DNA of 64,000 nucleotides from Paenibacillus sp. JDR-2 (GTDB lineage Bacteria > Bacillota > Bacilli > Paenibacillales > Paenibacillaceae): assembly GCF_000023585.1 (NCBI RefSeq), contig NC_012914.1, forward strand, positions 3,626,001 through 3,690,000, given 5' to 3'. The notes beneath the pieces are model-generated. The model was given only the letters and a program-made list of their open reading frames with translations. It was not told the origin of the DNA and searched no databases. Positions 54,339 to 63,094 of this stretch are shown here, in pieces (positions within the stretch are counted from its first letter, which is position 1; each line of letters starts with the position of its first letter). Made by a program: the position numbers and the translations under genes.

Positions 54339-55193
54339 ATGCTAAGAATCGATGCGCATCAACACTATTGGGTGCTTTCTCGAGGCGATTATAAGTGGCT
54401 TACGCCTGCGCTTTCCGTCCTTTACAAAGATTATTTGCCCGTCGATCTGGAACCGATATTGCGAGAACACGGAATCGATCGGACGATCGTCGTTCAAGCC
54501 GCAGCTACGGAGGAAGAGACCCAATTCCTTCTCCAATTAGCCGAACGGTCGGAATCGATAGTTGGCGTGGTCGGGTGGGTCGATTTTGAAGGCGATGGTT
54601 TTGAAAGACAATTGGAAACGTTACGAACTCATCCAAAATTCATCGGCGTACGAATTATGCTTCAAGACGAGGAAGATCCCGGTTATGTGCTGAAGCCTCA
54701 GATCGTCAGCCGCTTGCGTCTGCTCGCGGATCGGGATATTCCGGTCGATTTGCTCGTGAAATCGCATCAACTTTCTTCCATTGCGACGCTAGTGCAACGG
54801 ATACCTCATTTGCGCGGCGTCATCAATCATATCGGGAAACCCAATATAGCGGATCATGAGCTTAACCCGTGGAAACAATGGGTCGCAGAGATCGCGGACA
54901 ATCCCCATATTTATTGCAAATTGTCGGGCATGGTGACGGAGGCTGATCCGCAGCTTTGGACATATACCGATTTCCAAGACTACATTCATTACGTCCTGCA
55001 AACTTTCGGAACCCATCGTCTCATGTTCGGCAGTGACTGGCCGGTTTGTTTACTGGCTGCTTCCTATTCGCAAGTTATGGATGTCGTGAACCATGCTTTG
55101 CCGCATTTGACGGCAGCGGAGCGTGACGAGCTTTTTGGCGGCAATGCGATCCGCTTCTATAAGCTCGAGAAAAAGATTGGAGGCACTCTATGA
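54339..55193 (+). CDS. Amidohydrolase-2 family sugar lactonase (L-fuconolactonase type)
   Basis: 284 aa from ATG 54339 (AAGGGAA upstream). Metal-dependent TIM barrel: IDAHQHYWV at the N-terminus (H-x-H), VINHIGKP, KLSGMVTEAD and FGSDWPVC (the Asp that activates water). This set is the signature of L-fucono-1,5-lactonase and L-rhamnono-lactonase proteins (COG3618). It would open the lactone made by the dehydrogenase. Its last four bases overlap the next gene (ATGA). Confidence 0.87.
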   Translation: MLRIDAHQHYWVLSRGDYKWLTPALSVLYKDYLPVDLEPILREHGIDRTIVVQAAATEEETQFLLQLAERSESIVGVVGWVDFEGDGFERQLETLRTHPKFIGVRIMLQDEEDPGYVLKPQIVSRLRLLADRDIPVDLLVKSHQLSSIATLVQRIPHLRGVINHIGKPNIADHELNPWKQWVAEIADNPHIYCKLSGMVTEADPQLWTYTDFQDYIHYVLQTFGTHRLMFGSDWPVCLLAASYSQVMDVVNHALPHLTAAERDELFGGNAIRFYKLEKKIGGTL

Positions 55194-55963
55194 GGTTAGT
55201 CGATAAAGTCACTTTAATCACCGGGTCGGGATCAGGTATAGGCAGAAGCACCGCGCTGCGTTTCGGCGAGGAAGGAGCCTTGGTTATTGTAAACGACCTT
55301 GATGCCGTTAAAGGAGAAGAAACCGCGCAGCAGATCCGCGACAAAGGGGGCAAGGCGGCATTCATTCAAGCGAACGTCGCCGATCCGCAGTCCGTGCAAG
55401 AGCTTGTAAAACAATCGCATGAAAAGTACGGCCATATCGACGTGCTATTCAATAATGCGGGAATCAGCGGTGTCGGCGCCATCCACGAGACCGAGCCGGA
55501 GCAATGGGACCGGGTTATCGAAGTTAATGTACGCGGCGTTTTTCTAATGAGCAAATACGTCCTTCCCGGCATGATGGAGCGTAAGTCCGGGAACATCATC
55601 AATATGTCGTCTTGCATCGCGGAGATCGGACTTGCTCGCCGCGCCTCTTATTCGGCGTCCAAAGGCGCCGTGCTGGCCCTTACAAAATCGATGCAAGTCG
55701 ATTACGCTCCATATAACATTCGCGTGAATGCCTTGCTGCCGGGAACGATACTGACGCCGTTTGTTGAAGATTTTCTTGCTAGATCGTATGACGATCCCAA
55801 TATAGCATACGAATCTCTACGCAAACGCCAGCTAAGCGGAGACTTGGGCAGGCCGGAGGACGTTGCGCAAGCGGCTGTCTTCCTTGCGTCGGATGAATCT
55901 AAATTCATGATGGGATCCCCGTTATATATCGACGGAGGAGTCGTATTCGGAAAAAATGCTTAG
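55190..55963 (+). CDS. SDR dehydrogenase, probable 2-keto-3-deoxy-sugar-acid 4-dehydrogenase
   Basis: 257 aa, ATG 55190 overlapping the lactonase stop. TGSGSGIG, NNAGISG, SSCIAEIG (Ser), YSASKGA (Tyr/Lys), ending DGGVVFG. Position between the lactonase and the FAH-family hydrolase fits 2-keto-3-deoxy-L-fuconate (or rhamnonate) dehydrogenase, which oxidises C4 so that the hydrolase can split the molecule. Assignment by context. Confidence 0.85.
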   Translation: MRLVDKVTLITGSGSGIGRSTALRFGEEGALVIVNDLDAVKGEETAQQIRDKGGKAAFIQANVADPQSVQELVKQSHEKYGHIDVLFNNAGISGVGAIHETEPEQWDRVIEVNVRGVFLMSKYVLPGMMERKSGNIINMSSCIAEIGLARRASYSASKGAVLALTKSMQVDYAPYNIRVNALLPGTILTPFVEDFLARSYDDPNIAYESLRKRQLSGDLGRPEDVAQAAVFLASDESKFMMGSPLYIDGGVVFGKNA

Positions 55964-55972
55964 GAGGACATT

Positions 55973-56875
55973 ATGAAACTACTTACTTTTTTAGAGAACG
56001 GCCAATATAAACTTGGAATCAAAACGGACTTAGGCGTACTCGACGTCGCTTCCTCTGCACGGGAGCTCGGTATGGCCGGCAATGTGCCAACGGATATACA
56101 TTCCGTCATTATCGAAGGGAAGCCAGCTGTCGAAGCGCTCGGCAATCTTGCGGATAAAGCCTCTGCTGACGCTCATTTAAGCCCCTATTGGCTCAATGAG
56201 GATTCGCTTAACTACGGTCCTTGCGTCACGAATCCGCAAAAAATCATTTGCATCGGGCTCAACTACCGCCGGCATGCGGAGGAGACAAACGCGACGATTC
56301 CGGAATATCCGATTTTATTTAACAAGTTCAACAACACGCTCACGGGGCACGGACACGATGTACCTCTCCCGCGCGTATCGAGCAAAGTGGATTACGAGGC
56401 CGAGCTCGCTATCGTCATCGGTAAGCAAGCAAAGTATCTTCCCGAAGAAGAAAATGCGCTGGATCACGTATTCGGATATTGCTGCGTCAATGATATTTCC
56501 GCGCGAGACTTGCAGATGAGGAGCCAACAATGGCTGCTCGGCAAATCATGCGATGGCTTCTCGCCGCTTGGTCCTTACTTGGTCACGGCGGATGAAGTAG
56601 GCGACCCAAACAACCTGGCGATTCGCACAACCGTAAACGGAGAAATCCGCCAAAACTCCAACACGTCCGATATGATCTTTCATTGCAAAGAGATCGTCAG
56701 CTATGTTTCCCGGCATATGACACTCTTGCCGGGAGACATCATCCTTTCAGGAACGCCGGAAGGTGTCGTGCTTGGTTACCCGCCGGAAAAGCAAGTCTAT
56801 TTGAAGGATGGGGACATGGTCACGATCTCAATCGAAAAACTCGGCAGCATTACGAACCGTATGGTGAAGGAATAA
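55973..56875 (+). CDS. FAH-family 2,4-diketo-3-deoxy sugar acid hydrolase
   Basis: 300 aa from ATG 55973, AGGAGG upstream. Fumarylacetoacetase C-terminal fold: CIGLNYRRHAEE, YEAELAIVIG (metal-binding Glu residues), VNDISARDLQ (Asp ligand), GKSCDGFSPLGP and GDIILSGTPEGV. Close in length and motifs to 2,4-diketo-3-deoxy-L-fuconate/L-rhamnonate hydrolases, which give pyruvate and L-lactate. As the last enzyme it completes the route. There is no transporter in the operon. Confidence 0.87.
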   Translation: MKLLTFLENGQYKLGIKTDLGVLDVASSARELGMAGNVPTDIHSVIIEGKPAVEALGNLADKASADAHLSPYWLNEDSLNYGPCVTNPQKIICIGLNYRRHAEETNATIPEYPILFNKFNNTLTGHGHDVPLPRVSSKVDYEAELAIVIGKQAKYLPEEENALDHVFGYCCVNDISARDLQMRSQQWLLGKSCDGFSPLGPYLVTADEVGDPNNLAIRTTVNGEIRQNSNTSDMIFHCKEIVSYVSRHMTLLPGDIILSGTPEGVVLGYPPEKQVYLKDGDMVTISIEKLGSITNRMVKE

Positions 56876-56915
56876 GGACAGTAGGGCGATTTCATGATTG
56901 ACTTGATTGCCGTGC

Positions 56916-56938
56916 TAACATAGAATTTTATTATGTTA
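56916..56938. promoter_or_regulatory. Inverted repeat upstream of the HxlR gene
   Basis: TAACATA (56916-56922) and TATGTTA (56932-56938), 9-nt spacer, 47 nt before the start of the HxlR gene; candidate operator or weak terminator. Confidence 0.35.
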
Positions 56939-56984
56939 ATTTCAGTCAATACACTTCCTTTATAAGTAAGGGGATGATTCGTCA

Positions 56985-57317
56985 ATGATTCATCAGCGTG
57001 AATGTCCGGTCGAGACGCTCCTTCATGTTTTAGGCGGCAAATGGAAGCCCATGATTATATGGCATTTGATAGAATCCAAAAAGAGATTCAACGACCTGGA
57101 AAAGCTAATACCCGATGTTTCGCAAAAAATGCTCTCGCAGCATCTCCGAGATTTGGAACGAGAAGGGATCGTCGACAGAACGGTCTATCCGGACGTCCCC
57201 CCAAGGGTAGAATATTCGCTTAGCGAATATGGCAAAACCTTGATTCCCGTAGCAGAAGTGATGTGTGCTTGGGGAGAAAATCATAATAAGCGGAAATATG
57301 AAGAGTCAGCGTCATAG
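56985..57317 (+). CDS. HxlR-family transcriptional regulator
   Basis: 110 aa. ECPVETLLHVLGGKWKPMIIWHL at the N-terminus is the HxlR signature with Cys6 (HQRECPVE), the residue that senses thiol-reactive compounds in YodB/HypR-type members. Winged helix: RFNDLEKLIPDVSQKMLSQHLRDLEREGIVDR. AAGGGGATGA precedes ATG 56985. It probably controls the next two genes, in whose promoter two palindromes stand. Whether Cys6 is redox-active is inference. Confidence 0.88.
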   Translation: MIHQRECPVETLLHVLGGKWKPMIIWHLIESKKRFNDLEKLIPDVSQKMLSQHLRDLEREGIVDRTVYPDVPPRVEYSLSEYGKTLIPVAEVMCAWGENHNKRKYEESAS

Positions 57318-57335
57318 AGCTGGTTCAAACAACAG

Positions 57336-57364
57336 GCTGCCACGGATCCCGGGCAGCTTTTTTT
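57336..57364 (+). terminator. Terminator after the HxlR gene
   Basis: GCTGCC (57336-57341) pairs with GGCAGC (57352-57357), then seven Ts. Confidence 0.75.
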
Positions 57365-57389
57365 GTCTTCCTGCGGCCACACTACTTAA

Positions 57390-57426
57390 ACTTACTTTTA
57401 AGTAAGTACCCTACTTTAAAGTGGGT
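57390..57426. promoter_or_regulatory. Two adjacent palindromes, putative HxlR operators
   Basis: ACTTACTTTTAAGTAAGT (57390-57407) has perfect 8-bp arms. CCTACTTTAAAGTGGG (57410-57425) is palindromic except for one pair. Both share an ACTT-AAGT core. A related TATAAGTAAGG lies before the HxlR gene itself (56961-56971). Confidence 0.55.
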
Positions 57427-57502
57427 TCTTAACAACATTTTAAAGCGATGCTAAGCTTGAATTAACCAAATATTAGGGTTCAATCAAGAGGAGGAACGAA
57501 CA

Positions 57503-58231
57503 ATGAAAATGATTGTTTTTGGAGCGACGGGCAATACCGGGAAAAGAGTATTGGTTCAGGGGATAAAAATGGGGCATGAAATGACCGCATTCGTGCGAAA
57601 TTCCGAGAAGCTTAATGAGCAGCTAGGGGAGCATTACGCAAAGCATGTAAAGGTGATCGTAGACGATATTTTGGACCCGGTGAGTGTCGGTGAGGCGCTT
57701 GGGCATCAAGACGTCGCTATTCTTGCTGCCGGTCATGCGGGCCAGGGAGAAGAGTTTATTCGTATGGTTGATAACATTATAAGCCAATGCGAATTGCAAT
57801 CCAGCTTCTCCGGGCGGGTATGGATGATGGGAGGAGCCGGTCTGCTGGATATCCCGAATACGGATCTTATCGGCAACAATTTACCCGGCTTTCCGCCCGA
57901 GTATAGAAATCACAACCGGAATTTCGAAAGGCTGCAGCAGACTAAGCTTGATTGGTCCATTATGTGTCCGGGCACAATGATCGGTTCAAGCGAACTGCCG
58001 GCTCCGGTTCATCTGCATGTAACAACGGAAGCTTTGCCTATTCCGATGCCGGAGACGATCAAGGAATATTCCGAGGCAGATATAGCCGGTCATTTGTTCA
58101 GCCGATTTCAAGAGCTAAATGTCACCTATGATGATGTCGCAGCATGCATGTTGGACCATCTTGAACTCGGAGGGGCGTTTAAAAGAAAAAGGGTCGGTCT
58201 AGCCTATCAAAGCCATAGCACGATACGCTAG
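57503..58231 (+). CDS. NmrA-like NAD(P)-binding protein
   Basis: 242 aa. Atypical SDR with the GATGNTGKRV nucleotide loop, AFVRNSEKL and a WMMGGAGLLD block; similar to YwnB/NmrA-type proteins that reduce or sense NADP in redox stress. GAGGAGG precedes ATG 57503. Lies behind the HxlR gene with palindromic sites between, so it is the likely first target. Followed at 19 nt by a membrane protein gene. Confidence 0.83.
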   Translation: MKMIVFGATGNTGKRVLVQGIKMGHEMTAFVRNSEKLNEQLGEHYAKHVKVIVDDILDPVSVGEALGHQDVAILAAGHAGQGEEFIRMVDNIISQCELQSSFSGRVWMMGGAGLLDIPNTDLIGNNLPGFPPEYRNHNRNFERLQQTKLDWSIMCPGTMIGSSELPAPVHLHVTTEALPIPMPETIKEYSEADIAGHLFSRFQELNVTYDDVAACMLDHLELGGAFKRKRVGLAYQSHSTIR

Positions 58232-58250
58232 GGGAAGGGAGATAAACGCA

Positions 58251-58703
58251 TTGTTCGGATTACTGCTCGTCGTTCATATATTCGCTTCGATCGCCGTTAT
58301 TGGCCCCGCATTCGTAATGCCTATCATTCGAAGATCCGCAAAAACCGTAGGTCAATTGCATTTTGCTTTAGGGGTGACGGCCAAACTTACCATTATTCTC
58401 AAGATCGGCGGAACCGTACTCATTTTAACCGGTGTTTGGCTTATGATCGTAACCAAGATGGGTTTATCCCAACTATGGCTCAATACAGCCATTCTGTTAT
58501 CGCTCTCCATGGTCGTCATGATCGATGGTTGGATTGAGCCGCGCGTGAAGAAGATCTTTAAGCTTACTGCTGAAAGCCAAGACCAAAGTAAGGAAATACC
58601 CGCCGAATTCAGATTGTTGATAAAAAAGATCGTACCCATTGAGATAGCAGCACAGCTGCTGATGATTGCCATATTGGTGCTTATGGTCGTTAAACCATTT
58701 TAA
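58251..58703 (+). CDS. Small four-helix membrane protein (DUF2269-like)
   Basis: 150 aa from TTG 58251 (GGGAAGGGAG upstream). Four membrane segments, with the first carrying HIFASIAVIGPAFVMP as in DUF2269 proteins; a His early in the first helix could bind haem or a metal. Co-transcribed with the NmrA-like gene under the presumed HxlR control. Function unknown. A terminator follows. Confidence 0.75.
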   Translation: MFGLLLVVHIFASIAVIGPAFVMPIIRRSAKTVGQLHFALGVTAKLTIILKIGGTVLILTGVWLMIVTKMGLSQLWLNTAILLSLSMVVMIDGWIEPRVKKIFKLTAESQDQSKEIPAEFRLLIKKIVPIEIAAQLLMIAILVLMVVKPF

Positions 58704-58718
58704 TAAAATGATTTTAAA

Positions 58719-58742
58719 AAAAGCCCTTGCAAGAGGGCTTTT
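58719..58742 (+). terminator. Terminator
   Basis: AAAAGCCCT pairs with AGGGCTTTT, loop TGCAAG. Confidence 0.85.
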
Positions 58743-58826
58743 CGTGTTTTTGACATTGGAAGGGAAAAATCTTATAACTACAGTTAAACTACAGATGACC
58801 ATGCTATCTTGTTTCAGGAGGAATAT

Positions 58827-59492
58827 ATGGACATACGAATTCTACTTGTCGAGGATGACGAACATATAGGCAATACCGTCAAAACCTTTTTAATTGAAGC
58901 CGGATACAAAGTAGATGTCTGCATAAACGGTATCGAAGCATACACAAACTTTTACAATCATACTTACCAGCTGGTCATTCTCGACATCATGCTGCCCGGT
59001 ATGAGTGGTCATGAGCTATTACGGGAGTTTCGCAAGCGGAATAATACGCCCATACTGATGATGACCGCTCTTTCGGACGATGAGAATCAAATCAAGGCAT
59101 TTGACGCGGAAGCGGACGATTATGTGACAAAGCCATTCAAGATTCAGCTTCTGCTAAAACGTGTGGGAGCCTTGCTCAGGCGAAGCGGCGCGTTGGCAAA
59201 AGAAATACGCTGCAGCAACCTGACGATTCTGCCGGATGATTTCAGAGCGCTTTACGATGGCGTAGAGCTGCCCCTGACACTTAAAGAATTTGAGATCCTT
59301 ATGCTATTGGTACAGAACAAGGGCAGGACGTTGTCTCATGAAATCATCTTATCGCGCGTGTGGGGGTACGATTTTGACGGCGACGGAAGCACCGTGCATA
59401 CGCATATCAAAAATTTGCGGGCAAAGCTGCCAGAAAATATGATCAAGACGGCTCGCGGCGTAGGTTACCGATTGGAGGAAGACACGCTTTGA
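58827..59492 (+). CDS. OmpR-family response regulator (VanR-like)
   Basis: 221 aa from ATG 58827, with AGGAGG 5 nt before; ATG 58809 precedes the ribosome site. Receiver domain with LVEDDE, Asp53 (ILDIMLPG), MMTALS and VTKPFK; winged-helix domain ending GVGYRLEEDTL. Overlaps the kinase gene by 4 nt (TTGA). Together with the kinase and a VanZ-like gene it forms a three-gene operon similar in build to VanRS-VanZ units of cell-envelope response. Confidence 0.9.
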   Translation: MDIRILLVEDDEHIGNTVKTFLIEAGYKVDVCINGIEAYTNFYNHTYQLVILDIMLPGMSGHELLREFRKRNNTPILMMTALSDDENQIKAFDAEADDYVTKPFKIQLLLKRVGALLRRSGALAKEIRCSNLTILPDDFRALYDGVELPLTLKEFEILMLLVQNKGRTLSHEIILSRVWGYDFDGDGSTVHTHIKNLRAKLPENMIKTARGVGYRLEEDTL

Positions 59493-60847
59493 AGAGGAGC
59501 GGAATATTCATCAAAGTATTCATTTACACCATCATTTTCTCGGGGTTGTTGGTCGGCGCGACGGCAGCCCTATTTTCAACGCAAATCATGTCTTATTATT
59601 CAGGCCTCCAACTCCAGAAAATCAGCGGGACATACAAGCAGTTAATTGAACGGTCACAAGGGAATGTCGATATTACGGAGATCGCGGATCAATTCCATGA
59701 TCGAAACCAATCGTTTCGTTTCTATATTACGGACGAAGGCGGCAGCATCGTTTATGTGACGCCCGCCGCTAATCCGGCCAGCAGTTTGACCGACATAAAG
59801 GCCGAGAAGGAAAGATCCTCGTTCATCGTTTATCTTGGAAACGGCTATGCGCTCCACGTATTCAACGACGATGCGTTTTCGCTAAAATACGGGAACTTGA
59901 TTGCGCGTGTGATGGTTATATTGTCCGGCTTGCTTGCCGTCTGCGTCGTAGCATCCTTTATCTTTGCGCGACAGATGACGAAGCCAATCAAAGCTTTGGC
60001 GGATAATGCAACCAAGATGGCGAATCTTGAAGAAGTCCCGCCCCTCCCGGAACGCAAAGATGAGCTTGGGGTATTGGCCCGCGACGTTCATTCCATGTAC
60101 GACAGGCTGAAAAGAACCATCTCCCGGTTAGAGGACGAAATCTTGAGAGAACGCGAGCTGGAGGAAACGCAGCGCTATTTCTTCTCTGCGGCTTCCCACG
60201 AGTTAAAAACGCCTGTTGCGGCTACAAGCGTTTTGCTGGAGGGAATGCTTGAAAATATAGGCGATTACAAAGACCATCCCAAGTACCTGCGCGAATGCTT
60301 AAAGATGATGGACGCGCAGGGCAAAATGATTTCCGATATATTGGAGATCGTCAGTCTAAACGACGGGAAAATCGTACCCTCTCCCGAAAAACTCGACATC
60401 AGGCGTATCGTTGCGGACATGCTTCCCGATTATCATCCATTGACTGAGTCAAAAGGACAACGTATCGTTACGGATATCACTGAAGGGCAAACCTGCTTTG
60501 CCGATCCTAAAATGTTAAAAAAGGTGCTGTCAAACATCGTATTGAACGCGGTGCAAAATACGCCGGACGGAGGGGAGATCCGGGTATGGAGCGCTCCTGT
60601 CGCCGGTCAATGCCGCCTTTGCGTGTTGAACAAGGGGGTGAGAATTGACGATGCGGTACTGCCGAAGCTGTTCGACCCGTTCTACCGCGTGGATCAAGCG
60701 CGGAGCCGGAGCAATAAACGAAGCGGCTTGGGACTAGCCATAGTACGCAAAACGTTAGAATCCATGTTCGTTGATTTTGCTTTGGAAAACACGACGGACG
60801 GCGTTCTGTTCTGGATGGACTTACCCGTAATTACGAAGGATGCATAG
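59489..60847 (+). CDS. Sensor histidine kinase (VanS-like)
   Basis: 452 aa from TTG 59489 (GGAGGAA upstream). Two membrane segments (about 6-30 and 137-159) flank an extracellular sensor of about 105 residues. A HAMP domain follows, then HisKA with His237 (AASHELKTPVAAT) and HATPase with SGLGLAIV. The G1 box is degenerate (NKGVRIDDAV instead of DxGxG), so ATP binding may be weakened. Partner of the preceding regulator. Confidence 0.9.
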   Translation: MKRSGIFIKVFIYTIIFSGLLVGATAALFSTQIMSYYSGLQLQKISGTYKQLIERSQGNVDITEIADQFHDRNQSFRFYITDEGGSIVYVTPAANPASSLTDIKAEKERSSFIVYLGNGYALHVFNDDAFSLKYGNLIARVMVILSGLLAVCVVASFIFARQMTKPIKALADNATKMANLEEVPPLPERKDELGVLARDVHSMYDRLKRTISRLEDEILRERELEETQRYFFSAASHELKTPVAATSVLLEGMLENIGDYKDHPKYLRECLKMMDAQGKMISDILEIVSLNDGKIVPSPEKLDIRRIVADMLPDYHPLTESKGQRIVTDITEGQTCFADPKMLKKVLSNIVLNAVQNTPDGGEIRVWSAPVAGQCRLCVLNKGVRIDDAVLPKLFDPFYRVDQARSRSNKRSGLGLAIVRKTLESMFVDFALENTTDGVLFWMDLPVITKDA

Positions 60848-60858
60848 AAGGAGATTTT

Positions 60859-61404
60859 ATGAATACGCGACAACGAATAGAAACCGTCTTTTTATATGGT
60901 GTTTGCATCTGTTACATCCTTGTGTTGATGAAAATATTGTTCTTATCGAGAGTTTCGATAACGGAGATCTTTAATAGTCAAAGGACGATAACGAGGTCCA
61001 TTAATCTTGTGCCTTTTCATAGCATTGCGGAATTCGTTGCTGGCAGCACTGCCAATTCAAAGAAATTTGCTTTTGCCAATGTGATAGGCAATATCCTTAT
61101 TTTCATTCCCCTTGGGGTGTATCTGCCCTTATTTAAGAACAATTACATAACCAATGTTCTGTCTGTTGTAACGTTGAGTTTATTCGTTGAAATCATTCAG
61201 GGACTTTTGGGCATTGGAACGGCAGATATCGACGATATCATTCTAAATTCTATAGGTGGATGGATTGGCCTTTTCATTTATAAGCTAATACATTTTATTT
61301 TGCGGCATAAGAACAGGGTCATAACTGCAATCACAGTCATTTCGACTATCGTAGGATTGCCGATTACTTACTATTTATTGTTCATGATAAAAATGAGATT
61401 CTGA
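60859..61404 (+). CDS. VanZ-like membrane protein
   Basis: 181 aa, five or six membrane segments. NLVPFHSIAEF, FANVIGNILIFIPLGVYLP and EIIQGLLGIGTADIDDIILNSIGGWIG are the VanZ family blocks, with the conserved acidic D-I-D-D pair. VanZ of enterococci raises teicoplanin resistance by an unknown route; most relatives act in the envelope of non-resistant bacteria. AAGGAG precedes ATG 60859. End of the two-component operon. Confidence 0.88.
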   Translation: MNTRQRIETVFLYGVCICYILVLMKILFLSRVSITEIFNSQRTITRSINLVPFHSIAEFVAGSTANSKKFAFANVIGNILIFIPLGVYLPLFKNNYITNVLSVVTLSLFVEIIQGLLGIGTADIDDIILNSIGGWIGLFIYKLIHFILRHKNRVITAITVISTIVGLPITYYLLFMIKMRF

Positions 61405-61527
61405 AGAACTGTTAAAGCTTGCCTGACTTAAGCCATCTCAATAATAAGCTGAACTTTGGGGGACTCTAAAAAACGGAGCTAATTCAAGTTGCTTAAGCTT
61501 TTTTATTGAATGGAGGATAAACAATTA

Positions 61528-62070
61528 ATGAAAACATTGGTAATCATTACTCATCCTAATATGACGGCCTCAAGAGTCAATAAAGCATGGCGCGACGAAT
61601 TGCAAAACCATAAAGATATCACCATTCACGAATTATACGCGACCTATCCCGATGAAAAGATCGACATTGCCCGCGAGCAAAAACTTATCGAATCCTACGA
61701 TCGGATCATTTTCCAATATCCGTTGTATTGGTACAGCACGCCGCCTTTGTTAAAGAAGTGGTTTGATGAGGTTCTGCAATACGGATGGGCGTACGGACCC
61801 GATGGCAGTAAAATAGCCGGCAAAGAGATCGGCGTTGCCATTTCTACCTACGGTACAAACGAATCGTACCAACATTCAGGGTTTAATCGATTCACGCTTG
61901 AAGAGATTCTACGCCCAGTCGCGGCATTGGCTCATTTCATCAGTTGCGAGTACCTGCCACATTTCGCATTAAACGATGCTTCGAACCTGACCGACGAGCG
62001 TCTTGCGCAGAGCAAAGCCGATTACATCAAGCATATCAGCAGTGTTAAGCCATCCCTGGTTCACAGCTAA
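61528..62070 (+). CDS. NAD(P)H-quinone reductase-like flavodoxin-fold protein
   Basis: 180 aa from ATG 61528; the upstream ATG at 61510 lies on the GGAGG ribosome site. Flavodoxin_2 family: IITHPNM, DRIIFQYPLYWYSTPPLLKKWFDEV and the FMN loop GWAYGPDGS are typical of KefF/YwrO/MdaB proteins, which reduce quinones or electrophiles with two electrons. Single gene, terminator behind. Confidence 0.87.
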   Translation: MKTLVIITHPNMTASRVNKAWRDELQNHKDITIHELYATYPDEKIDIAREQKLIESYDRIIFQYPLYWYSTPPLLKKWFDEVLQYGWAYGPDGSKIAGKEIGVAISTYGTNESYQHSGFNRFTLEEILRPVAALAHFISCEYLPHFALNDASNLTDERLAQSKADYIKHISSVKPSLVHS

Positions 62071-62088
62071 GTTATTTTACATGTGAGG

Positions 62089-62117
62089 AAACCGTCCTAT
62101 AGGGGCGGTTTTTTTTT
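62089..62117 (+). terminator. Terminator
   Basis: AAACCGTCC (62089-62097) pairs with GGGCGGTTT (62103-62111) with one G-U, followed by Ts. Confidence 0.8.
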
Positions 62118-62197
62118 GCGCTAAGGAGAAGCGGATGAAGGGGGATAACCAAAGGGAACGGCTGGAATACTATCCTCAAATAAAAGGAGGTTCGCTT

Positions 62198-63076
62198 ATG
62201 AAGACTTGGCAGCAAAACATCTGCTTCATGTTGGTATTCGCGGTAATTCTGCTTGGCGGATCGGCATGCGGCAATAAAAACAACGATAACGGCGCAAATA
62301 CCGGCACTAATAACGGGAACAACGGGACAGCCGGTACGGGAAACACGGCGAATAGCGGTAACGCGGCTTCCGATAATTCACTGAAGGCGATTAAGTCAAG
62401 CGGCGAGATCACGATCGGCACGGAAGGTACATACGCACCGTTTACGTTCCATGACAAAAGCGGCAAGTTGACGGGGTTTGATGTCGAAATCGCCGAGGAG
62501 ATCGCTAAGCGTATTGGGGTTAAGGCGAAGTTCGTTGAAACGAAGTGGGACGGTATGCTTGCCGGATTGGACGCGAAGCGCTTCGATATGGTGGCAAACG
62601 AAGTCACCATCCGAGACGACCGGAAGGCGAAATACGATTTCTCAGACCCGTATATCCTGTCTAAGGCGGTTCTGATCGTGAAGGAAAGCAATACTAACAT
62701 CAAGAGTTTGTCGGATCTCAAAGGGAAGAAGTCCGGCCAGTCGCTTACCAGCGACCTTGGCGACATTGCCAAAGCGAACGGAGCGCAGCTTGTTGCGGTG
62801 GATGGATTCAATCAGGCTATCGATTTGCTCACGTCCGGGCGAATTGATGCGACGATCAACGATAAATTATCCTATCTGGATTTGAAGAAAGCGCGTCCTG
62901 ACGTTCCTATAAAGGTGGTTGCGGAGACGGACCAAGTGTCGCAGAGCGGCATGCTTTTCCGTAAAGGAAGCAAGGAGCTCGTTGATGCCGTAAGTAACGC
63001 GATTAAAGACATGAAGGCGGACGGCCGGTATTTGGAAATTTCCAAAACCTATTTCGGCGAGGACGTTTCGAAATAA
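62198..63076 (+). CDS. tcyA: Amino-acid ABC transporter substrate-binding lipoprotein (cystine type)
   Basis: 292 aa from ATG 62198, with AAAGGAGG 7 nt upstream; the open frame to 62135 precedes this site. Lipobox GGSAC, then an Asn/Gly/Thr-rich linker of about 40 residues. The SBP_bac_3 domain follows, with IGTEGTYAPFTFHD, GFDVEIAEEIAKR and SDPYILSKAVLIV, close to TcyA-type L-cystine receptors. First gene of an importer with permease and ATPase. Cystine is likely but other polar amino acids are possible. Confidence 0.85.
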   Translation: MKTWQQNICFMLVFAVILLGGSACGNKNNDNGANTGTNNGNNGTAGTGNTANSGNAASDNSLKAIKSSGEITIGTEGTYAPFTFHDKSGKLTGFDVEIAEEIAKRIGVKAKFVETKWDGMLAGLDAKRFDMVANEVTIRDDRKAKYDFSDPYILSKAVLIVKESNTNIKSLSDLKGKKSGQSLTSDLGDIAKANGAQLVAVDGFNQAIDLLTSGRIDATINDKLSYLDLKKARPDVPIKVVAETDQVSQSGMLFRKGSKELVDAVSNAIKDMKADGRYLEISKTYFGEDVSK

Positions 63077-63094
63077 AAGGGCGGGTAGGGTATC

